From: Gordionus sp. m RMFG-2023
Lineage: Eukaryota > Nematomorpha > Gordioida > Chordodea > Parachordodidae
DNA length: 64,000 bases
Direction: 5' to 3'
Assembly (NCBI RefSeq): GCF_954871325.1
Contig: NC_088775.1
Location: forward strand, 38,665,561 to 38,729,560
Shown here: in pieces, positions 1-11,400 of the stretch
Layout: every line of letters begins with the position of its first letter
How positions within the stretch are numbered: position 1 is the first letter of the stretch
Made by a program: the position numbers and the translations under genes
The notes under the pieces: model-generated
Told to the model about the DNA's origin: nothing
Database searches by the model: none
The model's input: the letters and a program-made list of their open reading frames with translations, nothing else

Positions 1-115
1 TAGCCAAAAGCCTACAATAAGTGAACCTAAAGATTTCCAATAAAATATCTGTGAAAAAATTTGCCCCCCTCCCCTCTCCGAGCAAAGCCTATAGAAGATG
101 GATAGTGTTATCTCG
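1..115. repeat. Truncated interspersed repeat at the window edge
   Basis: The first ~110 bases resemble a stretch near 15410-15525: a 'taataagtg.acct.agat.tccaataa' core followed by a C-rich segment. Both appear to be decayed copies of one interspersed sequence; the copy here is cut by the window edge. No coding capacity is visible. Confidence 0.35.
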
Positions 116-1598
116 GGGCAGGTAATATTTTTTCATATAATTTTAAAACTAATAAACTTTTATATTTGAAATTTAAAACATAAATGTATTTTAATAAGAT
201 GATTCAATGGTTCTTTAAAATGTTTGGAATAAATATGCTCTTGAAAAATTTTAAATAAATTGAAATTTTAACAGGTCAATAGTAACTTTTTAATTTTTAC
301 TAATGACTAAATATCCACGAGTTTGTTTATGATCACGAATGACAATATGAAGATGGTTGACTTATTTTTTGTAAATTATATGACAGTTTTAAGTGGCAAT
401 ATATAATATGGATGAACATGGTACATTTAACATATTTGACAATGTATTTTCATTTATATATTTAGTATATTAACATTTTTATGCAAAAAAAATGTTAAAA
501 TAAGTAAGCGCTATAATACTTATCGCGAAAAGCTAAAAGGTACCCTGGGGTTTTTTTACATTTTTTTATTATTTAACATTTTTTAATAATAGAAAAAACT
601 AAAAAAAAATTCTTAAATATTAATTACAGTAGAGATATATGTAAAGAATAAAACTATCTATAAATATTTTAGAAATTTGCTTTATCTATCTTTTTTATAG
701 CACTTCAATTTTCTTATAATCAATATAACCACGGTCTCCCCTAATCTGACTACATCTGGACCAAGTGCTTCTCCTGGAAGTCATAATCAATTTTATAATT
801 GATTTAGATTAGCCAAATTTGTTTATTGATAATCCCTCATTCCTCAATCTAATTAAGGCATTATTTCCTGGTATCAAGATTTGCCGGTCATTATATATAA
901 ATTAGATTTTTAAATATAAATGATAATGCGTTTGCTGCCATTATTCACTTCAATTTTAAGCTGAATTAGTTTTATATTAACTTAACTGGATCGAAAGAGC
1001 AGCAAAATAGGATAATGATCACGTCGACTAATCTTACTCAACAAAGATACGTTAACAAATACTTCAAGAAAATATAATAGAAAATATTTGAAATAAATGA
1101 TACTAATGCAATAGAAGATTCTCTTGACGCATTTTTACTAAGAATGTTCTATTGAACGTTCTTGATAATTTTTCTTATATTAAAAATATGTATATGTTTG
1201 CGGTAATGTATTTTTTTCCGGCAATGTGTTATTTTTTTCAACTTTTAATCCTTTTTTCAGGGCGTTTTTTAATTTATAAAAATCTAATTTTTGTGGAAAT
1301 ATATTCCAGGATGTTTAGAATACCTATCTTATGAATTGTGCAATTGCTAACCTTGGAGCCATTTGTAATTTATATAAAAACATTTATCGAAAAACGAATA
1401 TAAATTTTATTAAGTCGAAAAGTTGGCAAAATTCTCTGAAATTTATAGGGTAGGTATTCCAAACATCTTTGAATACATTTCTGGCAAAATCAATTTCTTC
1501 AATTTAAAAAGAAAATGCTCAAAAAATTATCTATAGTTGAAAAAATAACACATTGTGGCTAACATATAAAAATTTAAATAACGCATTTCTCACATTTA
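116..1598. other. AT-rich non-coding stretch
   Basis: No gene recognised. The open frame near 1152-1334 has the Phe/Ile/Tyr-rich composition expected of random AT-rich DNA. A 'GGTCTCCCCTA' motif near 735 resembles the ends of the TA-flanked miniature elements found elsewhere in the window, but no partner end was found. Confidence 0.5.
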
Positions 1599-2485
1599 AG
1601 GGAGGCTGGAGCTAGTCGAACATTTTACAAAATCGGCTGAAAGCACTTGTGTTTTTTTTTAGATTAACCTTATAAGAAATTTTAATAATATAATTATATT
1701 TTTGAAAGTGGAAATTTTGTCCAATCCAATAGCGCGGTTAGGAAACCACTTCAAGCTTCCTAAACTATTATGATGCGTACACAATAATTTTATTGTTCAA
1801 AATATCATAATAACTATAAATTGAAGCTTACATTTAAAAATAATATACTAATAATATTTTAATTTCTTTACCATTACAATTTAGATTTTTTATTATTAAA
1901 TACTGCTAAAATTTGATTAAATTGTTTAAAAATTACATAAAGTTAATGTGATATTATTTTAAAAATAAGACAGATAATGTAGAAATTTACCTGTAAGTTG
2001 GCTAGTTTGTTGATTTACAGTCTTCAACTAATTACATTATAATATTAATTCATTAAATTTTAGTATACTTGATAATTATTTTAAATGTTTGACCTTTATT
2101 AATTTTATTAGAACTGTATTTTGGCACCATGAATATTGTAATCATTACTAAAAAAATAAGAATTCAAGTGGATTGACGTTTATAGCTCTAAATTTACTAA
2201 TCATGATTGAATAATATCTAGATAAATACTCATAAAACTTTCTCAAATAATAAAAAAGTGTTAAAACTGCTATAAAATTTAATTTATATAAGATAATATA
2301 TTTTAATAAAAATTAAAATTCTGTCATATAAAAATCTTTTGAATTTTTCATATAATAAAATTTTTAATTAATTATTTCAAAAGATTTTTTGTCAGATGTA
2401 ATCTAATAATAAAAGCTACATTAGGATAAACTTTTAACCTTCTGGTGTATTTAATTTTAAAATGAGATTAAGTAGTTTGCCATAA
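1599..2485 (+). mobile_element. TA-flanked miniature inverted-repeat element, copy A (decayed)
   Basis: The left part begins with a diverged 'gggaggctggagctagtcgaa' and follows the copies at 12604 and 56138: the 'gaaattttgtcca' segment, then 'accacttcaagcttccta', then 'caaaatatcataat'. The right part, near 2300-2485, matches the 'aatcttttgaa', 'aaaagattttttgtc' and 'aaaatgagattaagtagtttgcc' segments of the same family. The outer right inverted end has been lost. There is no transposase; it is a non-autonomous relic. About 300 bp of extra AT-rich DNA lies in the middle. Confidence 0.65.
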
Positions 2486-3341
2486 TAAAGCTTATACTTT
2501 TTAATCACCGCTGTAGATTTGGAAATGATAATATAGAAATATTATTATTAAAATGTAACAAAAATTAATAAAACAAGCACATATTTTGCACTTTAAGTCA
2601 TATTTTTATATCAATATTTTTTACATGTTTGAACTTGAATTGTTAATTTTATGGACATAGATTAGATGTATAAAGAATGAAAGAAACAAACTTTTATAAA
2701 GTAGCGAGATTGCAAAGGATAATGACGCCTCTGGTCAAGTAACGTTATAGGTGGCGCACTACTTTCAAAAATATCGTCTAACAACATTGATTAAAGCTCA
2801 TGTATAAGGTAACTAATGTTTATTTCATTATTATTACTTACAAATATAGGGCAGATCGTAATAATAAAATGCTAATCAATATAAATTTATGACCTAAATA
2901 AATAAAAATTTAACCATATTTTAATATTTAATCTCATAAATAAAATTAATATAAACATATTTATATTAAAATTAATATTCATATAAATATCAATATAAAT
3001 ATAAATATGGGAATAGATTATGAAAGTTGTCGTTATTTTTAAATCTCCAATTTTTTTTAGTTTTCTAGATTAATAAATGTAAAGTCCTATTACAAAGCGT
3101 ATGTTTATATAATAAACAAGCCACTAACAGATGTCCTTTTTGTTTTTATTGTATTTGAGTTATATATATATATAACTATCTGAATATAGTTAGAAGATGG
3201 GTAAGGGTAGCAGCGTGTATCCTGGATTTTCTTCTAGTATACTTTTATATTATTTCGGGTTTATTCTTTAAAGGAATAAAGATAGGAATATAGAATCATA
3301 ATTACCCTGTGGAAAAATTCAATTAGTTCTATTTTTAAAAA
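2486..3341. other. AT-rich non-coding stretch with AT microsatellite
   Basis: No gene seen. Between about 2880 and 3010 the sequence is an imperfect 'ataaatat' low-complexity tract, and an AT dinucleotide run lies near 3161-3175. Confidence 0.5.
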
Positions 3342-3752
3342 TATATATATGTCGTAATTTTTAAAGGGATCATGACTATCCGGGATCTTCACGGGATTTA
3401 AAGGGATAACTAAAAAATTAGGGTTGATAATTAAGGAATGATAATACGGGATTATCACGTTTTAGTCGTGATAAAGAGGAATCTTATTTTAAAAGCCTTT
3501 TCCACGAGTTTCGTTGCGTTTTTAATTTTCAATTTTGTTTTTTTTGGCCTTATGATATAAGATTTGTCTAGTATAGGGTATCATTCGATAGCTAATCAAA
3601 AGATTTATTCAACTGGAGGTCAATCTCTGCCCCAGTGATAATACCGTATAGTTCTTTATCCTTTAAAAAATTAAAATTTTAAAGGGATCCCTTTAAATCC
3701 CGTGAAGATCCCGGATAGTCATGATCCCTTTAAAAATTACGACATATATATA
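3342..3752. repeat. Foldback-type element: 65-bp near-perfect inverted repeat
   Basis: The arm at about 3342-3407 ('gtcgtaatttttaaaggg' ... 'cgggatttaaaggga') recurs in reverse complement at about 3687-3752 with no mismatch that I can see. It encloses a ~280-bp loop with no recognisable coding sequence. The transcript could form a long hairpin. The near-identity of the arms in an otherwise decayed landscape suggests recent formation or gene conversion. Family unknown. Confidence 0.8.
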
Positions 3753-5332
3753 CACAAAACGTAGAACAGTTAAACCGTTATAAATCCAAAATTAAAACAA
3801 AATTCACTTTGAAAGAAAACTATAAATGATTAGAAATGAAAATGACAAATAAAGTGACAGAAAGGAATGGAAATTTACATAATTTTTAAAAAAAACGTGT
3901 TCATGCATATTCAAATATATATTTAAATATTTCCCTTTTTTTTGTTTACGATATAAAATAATTATGTGCATTTATTCATAATTAATATAATTAAAAAATA
4001 TTCAATCAAATGCTCCTAAAAGTTACATCGAACATTATTTCATCAGTATATGGGAAGGCAACACGTTACTACTACAACAAATATTACCAACTAGGGAAAA
4101 CTAGGGTGCGACGGAACAGGTTAATAAAGCAAACACCAATAACCTTTTAACCATTTGAGCTAGATATCTAAAATTTGGTAAGAAAGTGTATAGACATTTT
4201 CTACCATATATTCAGTTTCTCAATCAAGAGATATTAGTTAAAAATAGATTTTTTTTATCCTTTTCTGATAAATTAATTTTTTGTTATGTCTTTTTTAAAT
4301 AAAATTAAAATTTTCCCAAATTTTTATGAGAGATTTTATCCTGAATTTCTATCTTCTCTACAAGTAGAGTTAGAGTCATTTTTGTATACCTAGAGACTCC
4401 GGGGTCAAGTAGTAGTGAGACAAGAGATAAATAAAAGTGCTCAAATAGATAATTTACCATTAAATTTGTTAATTTTAATCATTCATTTACTATGCATCTT
4501 TACTAGAGTGAAACAATGGTTATATAAATGAGAATTACAGTAATAATATGATTTGCTATAATACATTATATTTGTAACAACTTTCTTGTAAAAGTGTTTA
4601 ACTTTGCTATAATTGTTTTTTTTTTAATTTTACAAGTTAGACAATTTTATAAGAAAGTTGTTACAAATATATGGAAATGACAAATGAATCTATATATTCA
4701 GAGTTGTTAAAGGATCGTCATCAAGATCGACATCCTTATCGAGGAAAATTGCCCGGATTGATGATTTTCGTTTAAAATTGGGATCGTGATCGAGATAATT
4801 TTGTTAATGAAGGATCTTTCGATCCTTTTTAAAATCTTTTATTTATTTTTTCATAATGTAATATAAATAAAATAGAATTTTTTAAAATTAATTTTTAAAA
4901 TACATCCCATTATATTTTATCATCCACCATAATTTATTTGAATTTGCCGCTCATTTAGGTTTAAAATTTTAATCAAGACAACATTTACTCATAGCAGAAG
5001 TTATTTCACAAGTTTTATTAAAAAATATTAAATGATTATATAAATAATTTATAGGTTTACTTATATCTACATAACTAATGAAGTTGAGTATGCAGATCTA
5101 AAAGAAATTATAATTGTTGAAATCGCAATAATGTAAATATTACACTTTCTACTTTTTCAGCTCCATAAGTATTTTACCTTATTAGAAATGGAACGGGTGA
5201 AATTTTTTTATTCAAATGATGGATATTAATATTTTTATAAATTGAATAAAAATCTTTTAGAATATAATATACTTTTATTTTGTTTAATAAAGCATAACAA
5301 TTTCCTAATGAAAGACTAGGTGTTTAAATTAC
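3753..5332. other. AT-rich stretch with decayed repeat ends
   Basis: No gene seen. At about 4087-4260 a sequence opening with 'agggaaaactagggtgcgac' shares layout with 11041-11230 (a 'gcta.at.t.taaaatttggta' core) and may be a related miniature element. At 4705-4830 'GTTGTTAAAGGATCG' and later 'gatcgtgatcgag' look like the end of a hAT-like miniature element; a matching 'gtgatcgtgatccttttt' occurs near 7230. Confidence 0.35.
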
Positions 5333-5590
5333 TAATCTGCATCAGGCCTAGTTTTTCAAGCACGACCTGACCCTAATTTATTTAAATATAGAAAAATTTA
5401 ATATTTTTTACTTGTAAAAAAATCCTACAAATAAAAAATAATGGCACCATGTTTCTTTCAAGAATTTAAAAATATAACACTTTTACTTCACAAAATTGAA
5501 AGATCCTATTTAAAGATTTAAAAATATTCTAATCCCAAACCTGAATTATTTTTAAAAATAGGCCCGATCTGGGCCTTTTGCCGATCCTTA
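5333..5590. mobile_element. GGCCCG-family miniature element, decayed copy
   Basis: It is bounded by 'atctgcatcaggcct' on the left and 'taggcccgatctgggcc...gccgatcc' on the right, the same end style as the clearer copy at 47535-47949. The interior is plain AT-rich sequence without an open frame. Non-autonomous. Confidence 0.5.
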
Positions 5591-5999
5591 GTTTAAATAA
5601 CATTCATTAAGAAATTGAATTATTATTATAAGCGAATTTAGAGAATTATAAATAAATATATTATTATTTCAAGTATAGTGTTATGTAATGATAAAATTAT
5701 AATTGTTAAATAATTATAAAATTGCAGTGGGGGTGAGGAAGAGGTTAGGATTGAACCTTTCTCTTTCCTTGGAAAATATGATTAGGTAAAATTTTACGTT
5801 TTCATAATACACTTTTATATTGATATCTAGAATAAAAATTTGCTTTCATTTCTTTTAAATTGATAAAACCCCCTCCTTAATTTTTTTTTCTATAAAATCA
5901 ACTCAAAAATTTATTCTTCTATTTAAAAAAGTGAGTGAATTTTCACATAAAAAAATTTGTTATAAATCATATAAAAAAATTGAAAAACGGGATACTGAC

Positions 6000-6080
6000 C
6001 TGAAGACGCTATAATTCTTATGAGATCGACTCTTAACCTTTTCGATTTCCAAGTCTAAAAAGCCTTCTGGCATTACTTTA
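6000..6080 (-). CDS. Candidate internal exon, gene unknown
   Basis: On the minus strand a short frame reading 'KVMPEGFLDLEIEKVKS' and continuing to '..NYSVFR' is bounded by a canonical acceptor (AG at 6082-6081, preceded by 'ttattttttaccctc') and a strong donor (CAG|GTCAGT at 5999). The 81-bp length keeps the frame. Its composition is polar and charged, unlike the Phe/Ile/Lys/Asn frames typical of random DNA here. It lies downstream of the LIM exon on the same strand, but it is not a LIM domain, and nothing shows the two are joined. I recognise no domain. The frame is short enough to be chance. Confidence 0.3.
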
Positions 6081-6469
6081 CTAAACATTTAGCGCTTGAG
6101 GGTAAAAAATAATCGATTGTAGACATTTTCAATTTCAGCGTAACCAATTCATCTTATTTGGTATTATCACATTTTCCAAAGAAGCCAAAAGTCTATTTGA
6201 CTATTTTTTTTATTCTACCGCTATAAATTATAAAAGAATCACGGTTACATCCAAAGACATCAAATATTATATTTTAAAATACGATAAAAAGTTTATAATC
6301 TATAATAAGGAAATGATAATAATTTTTTTTTAAATTGGTTTATTTAATGTTGTTTTGTTATAATTGTTTTAGTGCTTCTATATTTTTCTTTCTATTTTGA
6401 ATTTCAATATCATATTTGGAAATTTTCTTATTTTGTTAATAATCTTTTTATTTATACTCTTTACTAAAA

Positions 6470-7030
6470 GGATTCAAACATTAAACTAATGAGTAAACTA
6501 GTTAAGCATTCCATATTGGCCTAAGAGTTAAAATTAGTGTCTTCAAATGTTTAATGCTTACATAAGACTTCATCTTAATATGTGATTCATATCAAATTTG
6601 TCAGAATATAATCCGATTTAATACAATAAAATTTAACACTTTTACTTCTTCATCTGTTAATAAGCCGAAAAGAGCAAATATAATCTATAAAGGTTGTAGA
6701 ATTATAAGATTCAAAATGAATTCAAACGCATTTGATATTTTAATGACAATTTAAAATCCCATATTTAAGACTCAGGGTAAGGCGTACCCTTATAGTGTTA
6801 TTTTGCATATAACTGGTTCTGTTTATTTATCGAAAACTGAATCAATTAGCACAAATCAAACATTACATATTGACGCACTCATATATAAAGCTACTATAAT
6901 TTTTGTTCTAACATGATGCATATCTTGGCAATTTTAATTATTTTGCCTGATGAGTTTTATTTAAACTATCTACTAAACAGTTAAAGCACTAAAACATACT
7001 AAATACGATACAATTATTGAAATATGTTCC
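6470..7030 (+). repeat. Interspersed repeat pair, copy 1
   Basis: The segment shares an ordered series of blocks with 19130-19640: 'ttgtagaattataagatt', 'aatttaaaatcc.atattt', 'gagactcag..taagg' and 'ttataactggtt...gtttat', followed by 'taaa.tatctac.aaa'. Divergence is high, so both copies are old. No open frame or terminal repeat is evident. Confidence 0.6.
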
Positions 7031-8905
7031 CTTTTCACCCCTTGGACCACTAAGCCACAGTACTTGTCGTATAAATAAAATTATGGTGTATTAGTTCAGC
7101 AAATTATTTACAATAAATTAACACACACTATTTATTGCATCGGGCATAAAATTTCTTTAGGGTTTTATAAAATAAATAATCCAGATTATAGAAAAGAGCA
7201 TTGAAAAAATATTTGTTTTATTCATAAAAGGATTGTGATCGTGATCCTTTTTAAAAAAAAAATCGACTGGATTTCTATCCATATTTTTTAAAAACGATTA
7301 ACAAACCTGCGTAGATCAAAACAAAACATAAGGAAGAATCTTTAAAAACATCAAATATTTTTAGGATATCATAGAATACATTAAAAGGTAGATTATTGAC
7401 AATATAATACTGAAAAACATTATATAATCAAGTATTCTAAGAGGGAAAAACTTCATGTGATTTTATAATTCTAGCAAAGCAATTAATTGCTTTATTGGAT
7501 TTGTTCTAAATAATTAATGTGCATCATATAAATTTCTAAAATATAAGCTAGAATATCTTAATCAAAATAATTAATAAATACCAGTAGAGGGTAATAATAT
7601 CCAATTGACAAGATATGGTAGAATAATTTAAATGGTATTGATTTAATAAATTTAAATCATTGAATCATAAAATAATATTATGCATTATCAACTAAATTTT
7701 TATATAAGGAATTCTGGCTTTTGATTTTAAGTACTTCACTCATATTAAGAAAATTTGTTAATAAATTTTAAATTTAGATGATATTATTGAATTATAAAAT
7801 ATTTTTATGGAATTATTTTAAAAACTTTTATAAACTAAATGAATATAGAATATTTTTAGGCTAATTAAAAGAATTTTTAGCTTTTGATTACACGTATAAA
7901 CTATATTGTGAAAAGTTTATAAATTTAGATTTATAATTAAATATAATTCATATTATAAAAATATTTTATCAACTATGTGATGGTCTCCACTATTGTGTAA
8001 ATAACACATATATTAAAATAAAATAAAATATTCTGGAATAGAGATATAATGTTGTCATATAATTACATCATAATTATCTACTCGATTGTAACTTGATTTC
8101 ACTCTTTATTGATATTTTTCAAATGAAATAAAATATTCTGACGTGCCCGGTACTACTTATATGAACTTTTATAGTTTCAAAGAGTGGGATTAACTTATGA
8201 AGCCCTAATTTTTTTTCCCAGATGGTTTTTAAATTATGATTTAAAATTTTATATAACAATATTCTGATAAAATATAACCCTTTATTGCTATGAATTATTT
8301 AAAAAATCCCCTATTCTTCACAAATAAACTAATCAAGGATTAATTTATTACTTAGAAATAAAAAACAAATTTTAAAAATGAATTAAATAAATTTATTTTT
8401 GATATCAAAAATATTTTTAAAAACTTATCATTTAAATTGTTAAAATTAAATTCAGGCCTATTTTTCCAGCCCAAGACCTAAAATATAAGGGTAGCAACCA
8501 AAATAAACCAAAGGTAATAAAACTGACCCAGGGAATAAAAATGTATGATATATCAATGGGAAGAAATAATATGTAATAAAAAGTCATTAAAATAAAATGA
8601 TAAATAAATAATAAGAAATATTGCTTTCTTATAGTGCCCCCCTTTCCAAGCTCATAAAAACATAAAGCCCTTTCTTCTTCTAATTAGCATTGAAAATAAG
8701 ATATCATTGGAGCAATTAAGAGGGGGGGGGGGTTAACCGAACAATTAACAATAATATTTTATTCATACTGTAATATAACCTATTTTAATTTAAAATATAC
8801 ATTTATTAAAATATGTTGCCTCAAAATTATAAATATATTGAATATTATTATTTAACTCTTATAAATTAATTTTTGAGGGAAAAGTTGGGCGATTAAAAAT
8901 TTTAC
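7031..8905. other. AT-rich stretch, possibly intron downstream of the LIM exon
   Basis: No gene seen. I searched this stretch on the minus strand for the second LIM domain that a LIM-homeodomain gene should carry and did not find one. An 11-base G run lies at 8722-8732, and a fragment with GGCCCG-family flavour lies near 8453-8485. Confidence 0.45.
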
Positions 8906-9104
8906 TTGTAGTAATCGGATTTGCAGTATACCGAGCAAAGTTTAAAATAACATTTATTGGTCAGGGGAATCTTGCATATTTTGCATTCCAAGCATTTCTC
9001 GTGCCAATGAGTCGCTTCCACCACCAGAATAAATTTATCCTGAATTATCTCACCACACCCAAAACAATCTTTAGCATCGCGCACCTCTTGTAATTTCAGT
9101 ACAT
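8906..9104 (-). CDS. Exon encoding a LIM zinc-binding domain (LIM-homeodomain type, LMX1-like)
   Basis: LIM domains bind two zinc ions and mediate protein contacts; in LIM-homeodomain factors two of them precede a DNA-binding homeodomain in the nucleus. The minus-strand frame shows the full ligand set of one LIM domain: CFGC (first pair), 17 residues, H-x2-C (HEKC), C-x2-C (CKIC after LEC), then a C and the closing CKSD with Asp as last ligand. The DKFIL..., WHEKCLECK and YCKSDYYK segments follow the first LIM domain of LHX/LMX proteins, closest by memory to LMX1. The exon is bounded by an acceptor (AG at 9106-9105, after a pyrimidine-rich tract) and a donor (CAA|GTAAAA, GT at 8905-8904). It is 199 bp, starting and ending with two bases of a split codon. 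No second LIM domain or homeodomain was found in the window, so the other exons lie beyond long introns or outside, or this is an orphan exon. Confidence 0.82.
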
Positions 9105-10462
9105 CTTTTATAAAGGGAAAAAATAAATAATTAACCTTTTTTTGCAAAGTTTAAGAAATTATGTTTGGAAAAACATAAAAATGGCATTTCATCAATTGTA
9201 AAAGGTTATGAAAAATATGAGGCAATTTTATTAAGTTAACAAATCCACAAAGAAAGCCATTTTTTCTAAAGCTAAAAATTCAGGGATGATGAGCATGTTA
9301 ATATAGGAATTTTTTTTTTTTATTGTTTGTCATTTTTTATATATTAAAATAAAATTTAAAAACATAGATCAGGTAAACCTTCCCAATTTAAGTGACCAAC
9401 CACTATAAAATTACTGAGCTTACTTTACTGATGAGTTAAACAAATAAAATGTTCTTAAGCGTCGTTTCGTTTCATTTCTTTTAATAATTAAATTTATATA
9501 ATTTCCATTTTACTTGATGTCACAATCATATAAAAATTATCATTAAAATAGAAGATAGTGATATATCATCATCTTTGTTAATAAAAACTTTAAAAAAAAA
9601 TTTTTATAATAAAAATATTATATTTTTTAAAATTATGAACATTATATTATAAAGGCACAAAATAAAAATATAAAATAAAAAAAAATATTGGATAAATTAA
9701 TTTCAATATATAATATATAGAGGAAAAAAAATTGAGGGGGAAGGGGGTATAAAGGATGTTTCAAAGAGACTTATAAAAGATAAAAATCATAGACAACTAA
9801 CATTTAACTGATAAATGATAGAGTTTCGGTTGTGTAAAGAGGATAGATGAAACATTTTTTAAGGTAAGGCAGACTGATTCGAATCTTTGAAGGAGTTGTT
9901 AAACCCTCTTATCCTTAACCTGCCTTCCTCTTCTTTTCCTGAAATATAGAAATGAAAGAATTCATTTCTAACTTTTAAGATAATCGTGCTCTTTTTAAAT
10001 TATTGATAACTTCTGTACCATTTTATATCACTAGAAGTTCCTATTATACCAATAGATACCTACAATGCAACCAGGTGTGTATACGCATGTTCGCTATGGA
10101 AGGGGAGATAATTAATTTTCTTGGAATTAATCTAGGAATTATCGGGTATCTTAAGTTTTAGAAATTTATTAAAACTAGTGACTATAAAATATTAACAATT
10201 TCTATTACACAAATTCAAATATAAATTAATGATAAAATTAATCGGCTTATGAATCAATAAAATAAATGTTTCGAAAACGAGCTTTGTAAAAAAAGAAATA
10301 TTTTTAAGGATTTAAAATTTGATATATAAATTTATATTATATTTTTAAAAATATTATTGGAATATAGATTAATGCACAAAAATATTCTAAGAATTATTGC
10401 ATATATATAGACTTACAAATTCACGAAAAAAAATTGGTTATTAAATAATGAGAAAAATATAA
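9105..10462. other. AT-rich stretch, possibly intron upstream of the LIM exon
   Basis: No gene recognised. The stretch holds poly-A/poly-T tracts and a purine-rich patch near 9720-9745. If the LIM exon is part of a live gene, this is intron sequence on its 5' side. Confidence 0.45.
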
Positions 10463-10790
10463 TTAAGAAGCAAAAGAAATTCCATCTTCTTTGGGATTAA
10501 ATTTTTTAATGATTTCCACCATATTTGATGTCAACTCCCTATGTATATTTAGAAGGGCTAAGCCATTCAATTTATTTTCAGGGGCAATACTTCTCAATAG
10601 TGTTGTCAAACGTCTCGATTGGAGCCGTTTAAAAATAAATATTTTATAAAAAAAATTTGCAAGCCGGAAGATTTTGCTAATAGATGACACATAGGTTTAA
10701 ACATCTATTGGCCTCGAAGCTCAGGCATTATTTTTCTGGCTAAAATATTAAGTTAGTCGTTTTCAAATCGGGGTCAAATTGAGATATTTG
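10463..10790 (-). pseudogene. hAT transposase C-terminal relic, copy 1
   Basis: A minus-strand frame (10463-10690) ends in 'NKLNGLALLNIHREL' followed by 'EIIKKFNPK'. This is the tail of the hAT dimerisation region in ZMYM1/TTF-type hAT transposases, where 'RLNGLALLNIHRD...' is characteristic. The sequence continues upstream on that strand as an untranslatable relic to about 10790. A second copy lies at 21672-22005 in the same orientation and a partial third at 16181-16345, so this is an interspersed family rather than a single captured gene. The rest of the transposase (zinc finger, DDE core) is absent. Confidence 0.65.
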
Positions 10791-11040
10791 TCATTACTTA
10801 ATTTTAATATTTTATTTTTTTAAATCCAATATAACTAATAACCAAACTATTATGCATATAATTTTTATTAAAAAAATGATTTACATAAAAGGCCCAGAGT
10901 TAATTGGGCCCATATATAGCCTGGACATAAATTATATGCACTAAACCATTTATAAGGAAGTTTATTTTAAAAATATCTTTCTATTTGCTCATGACATTTT
11001 TTTAAATATATTAAATATAATAGAAATCCATATTTATTAT

Positions 11041-11400
11041 AGGGGAGGCAGGGTCTATACGGCAGGGGAGGTAAAAAGGCTCCCGTTTTTAAATTTTTAT
11101 CTTTATCGGCTAAATGTTTCAAACTTGGTAAAAGGATATATTTCTATTTATACTATCTATGATATGTTCAGTGAGATATTCTTAAAAGAAATTGATCAAA
11201 AACAATTTGTTAGCCCTTTTTCACCAATATTTTATTTAGCTACCGAATAAACTTGATACGAAGTTTCTAACTTTTTAGAAAAAATTCTAAAGTGATTTAA
11301 GATAACTCACTACCCCTAAGGCTTTACAGCAAGGGGTAAATGGCAAACTTATGAAGCAAAAAATCTCTAGGGCAACGACTCCACAAAATATTTTAAGTGG
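11041..11400. repeat. Possible miniature element with G-rich end
   Basis: It starts with 'aggggaggcagggtc' and contains two 'gcagggga' motifs. Its organisation resembles 4087-4260 (G-rich start, then a 'ggcta.atgtttcaaacttggta' core). 'ctacccctaaggc' near 11310 could be an inner end. Boundaries are uncertain. Confidence 0.3.

Noticed and set aside
1152-1334. Short open frame as a gene
   Set aside because: Phe/Ile/Tyr/Met-rich composition of random AT-rich DNA, no domain, no splice or start context.
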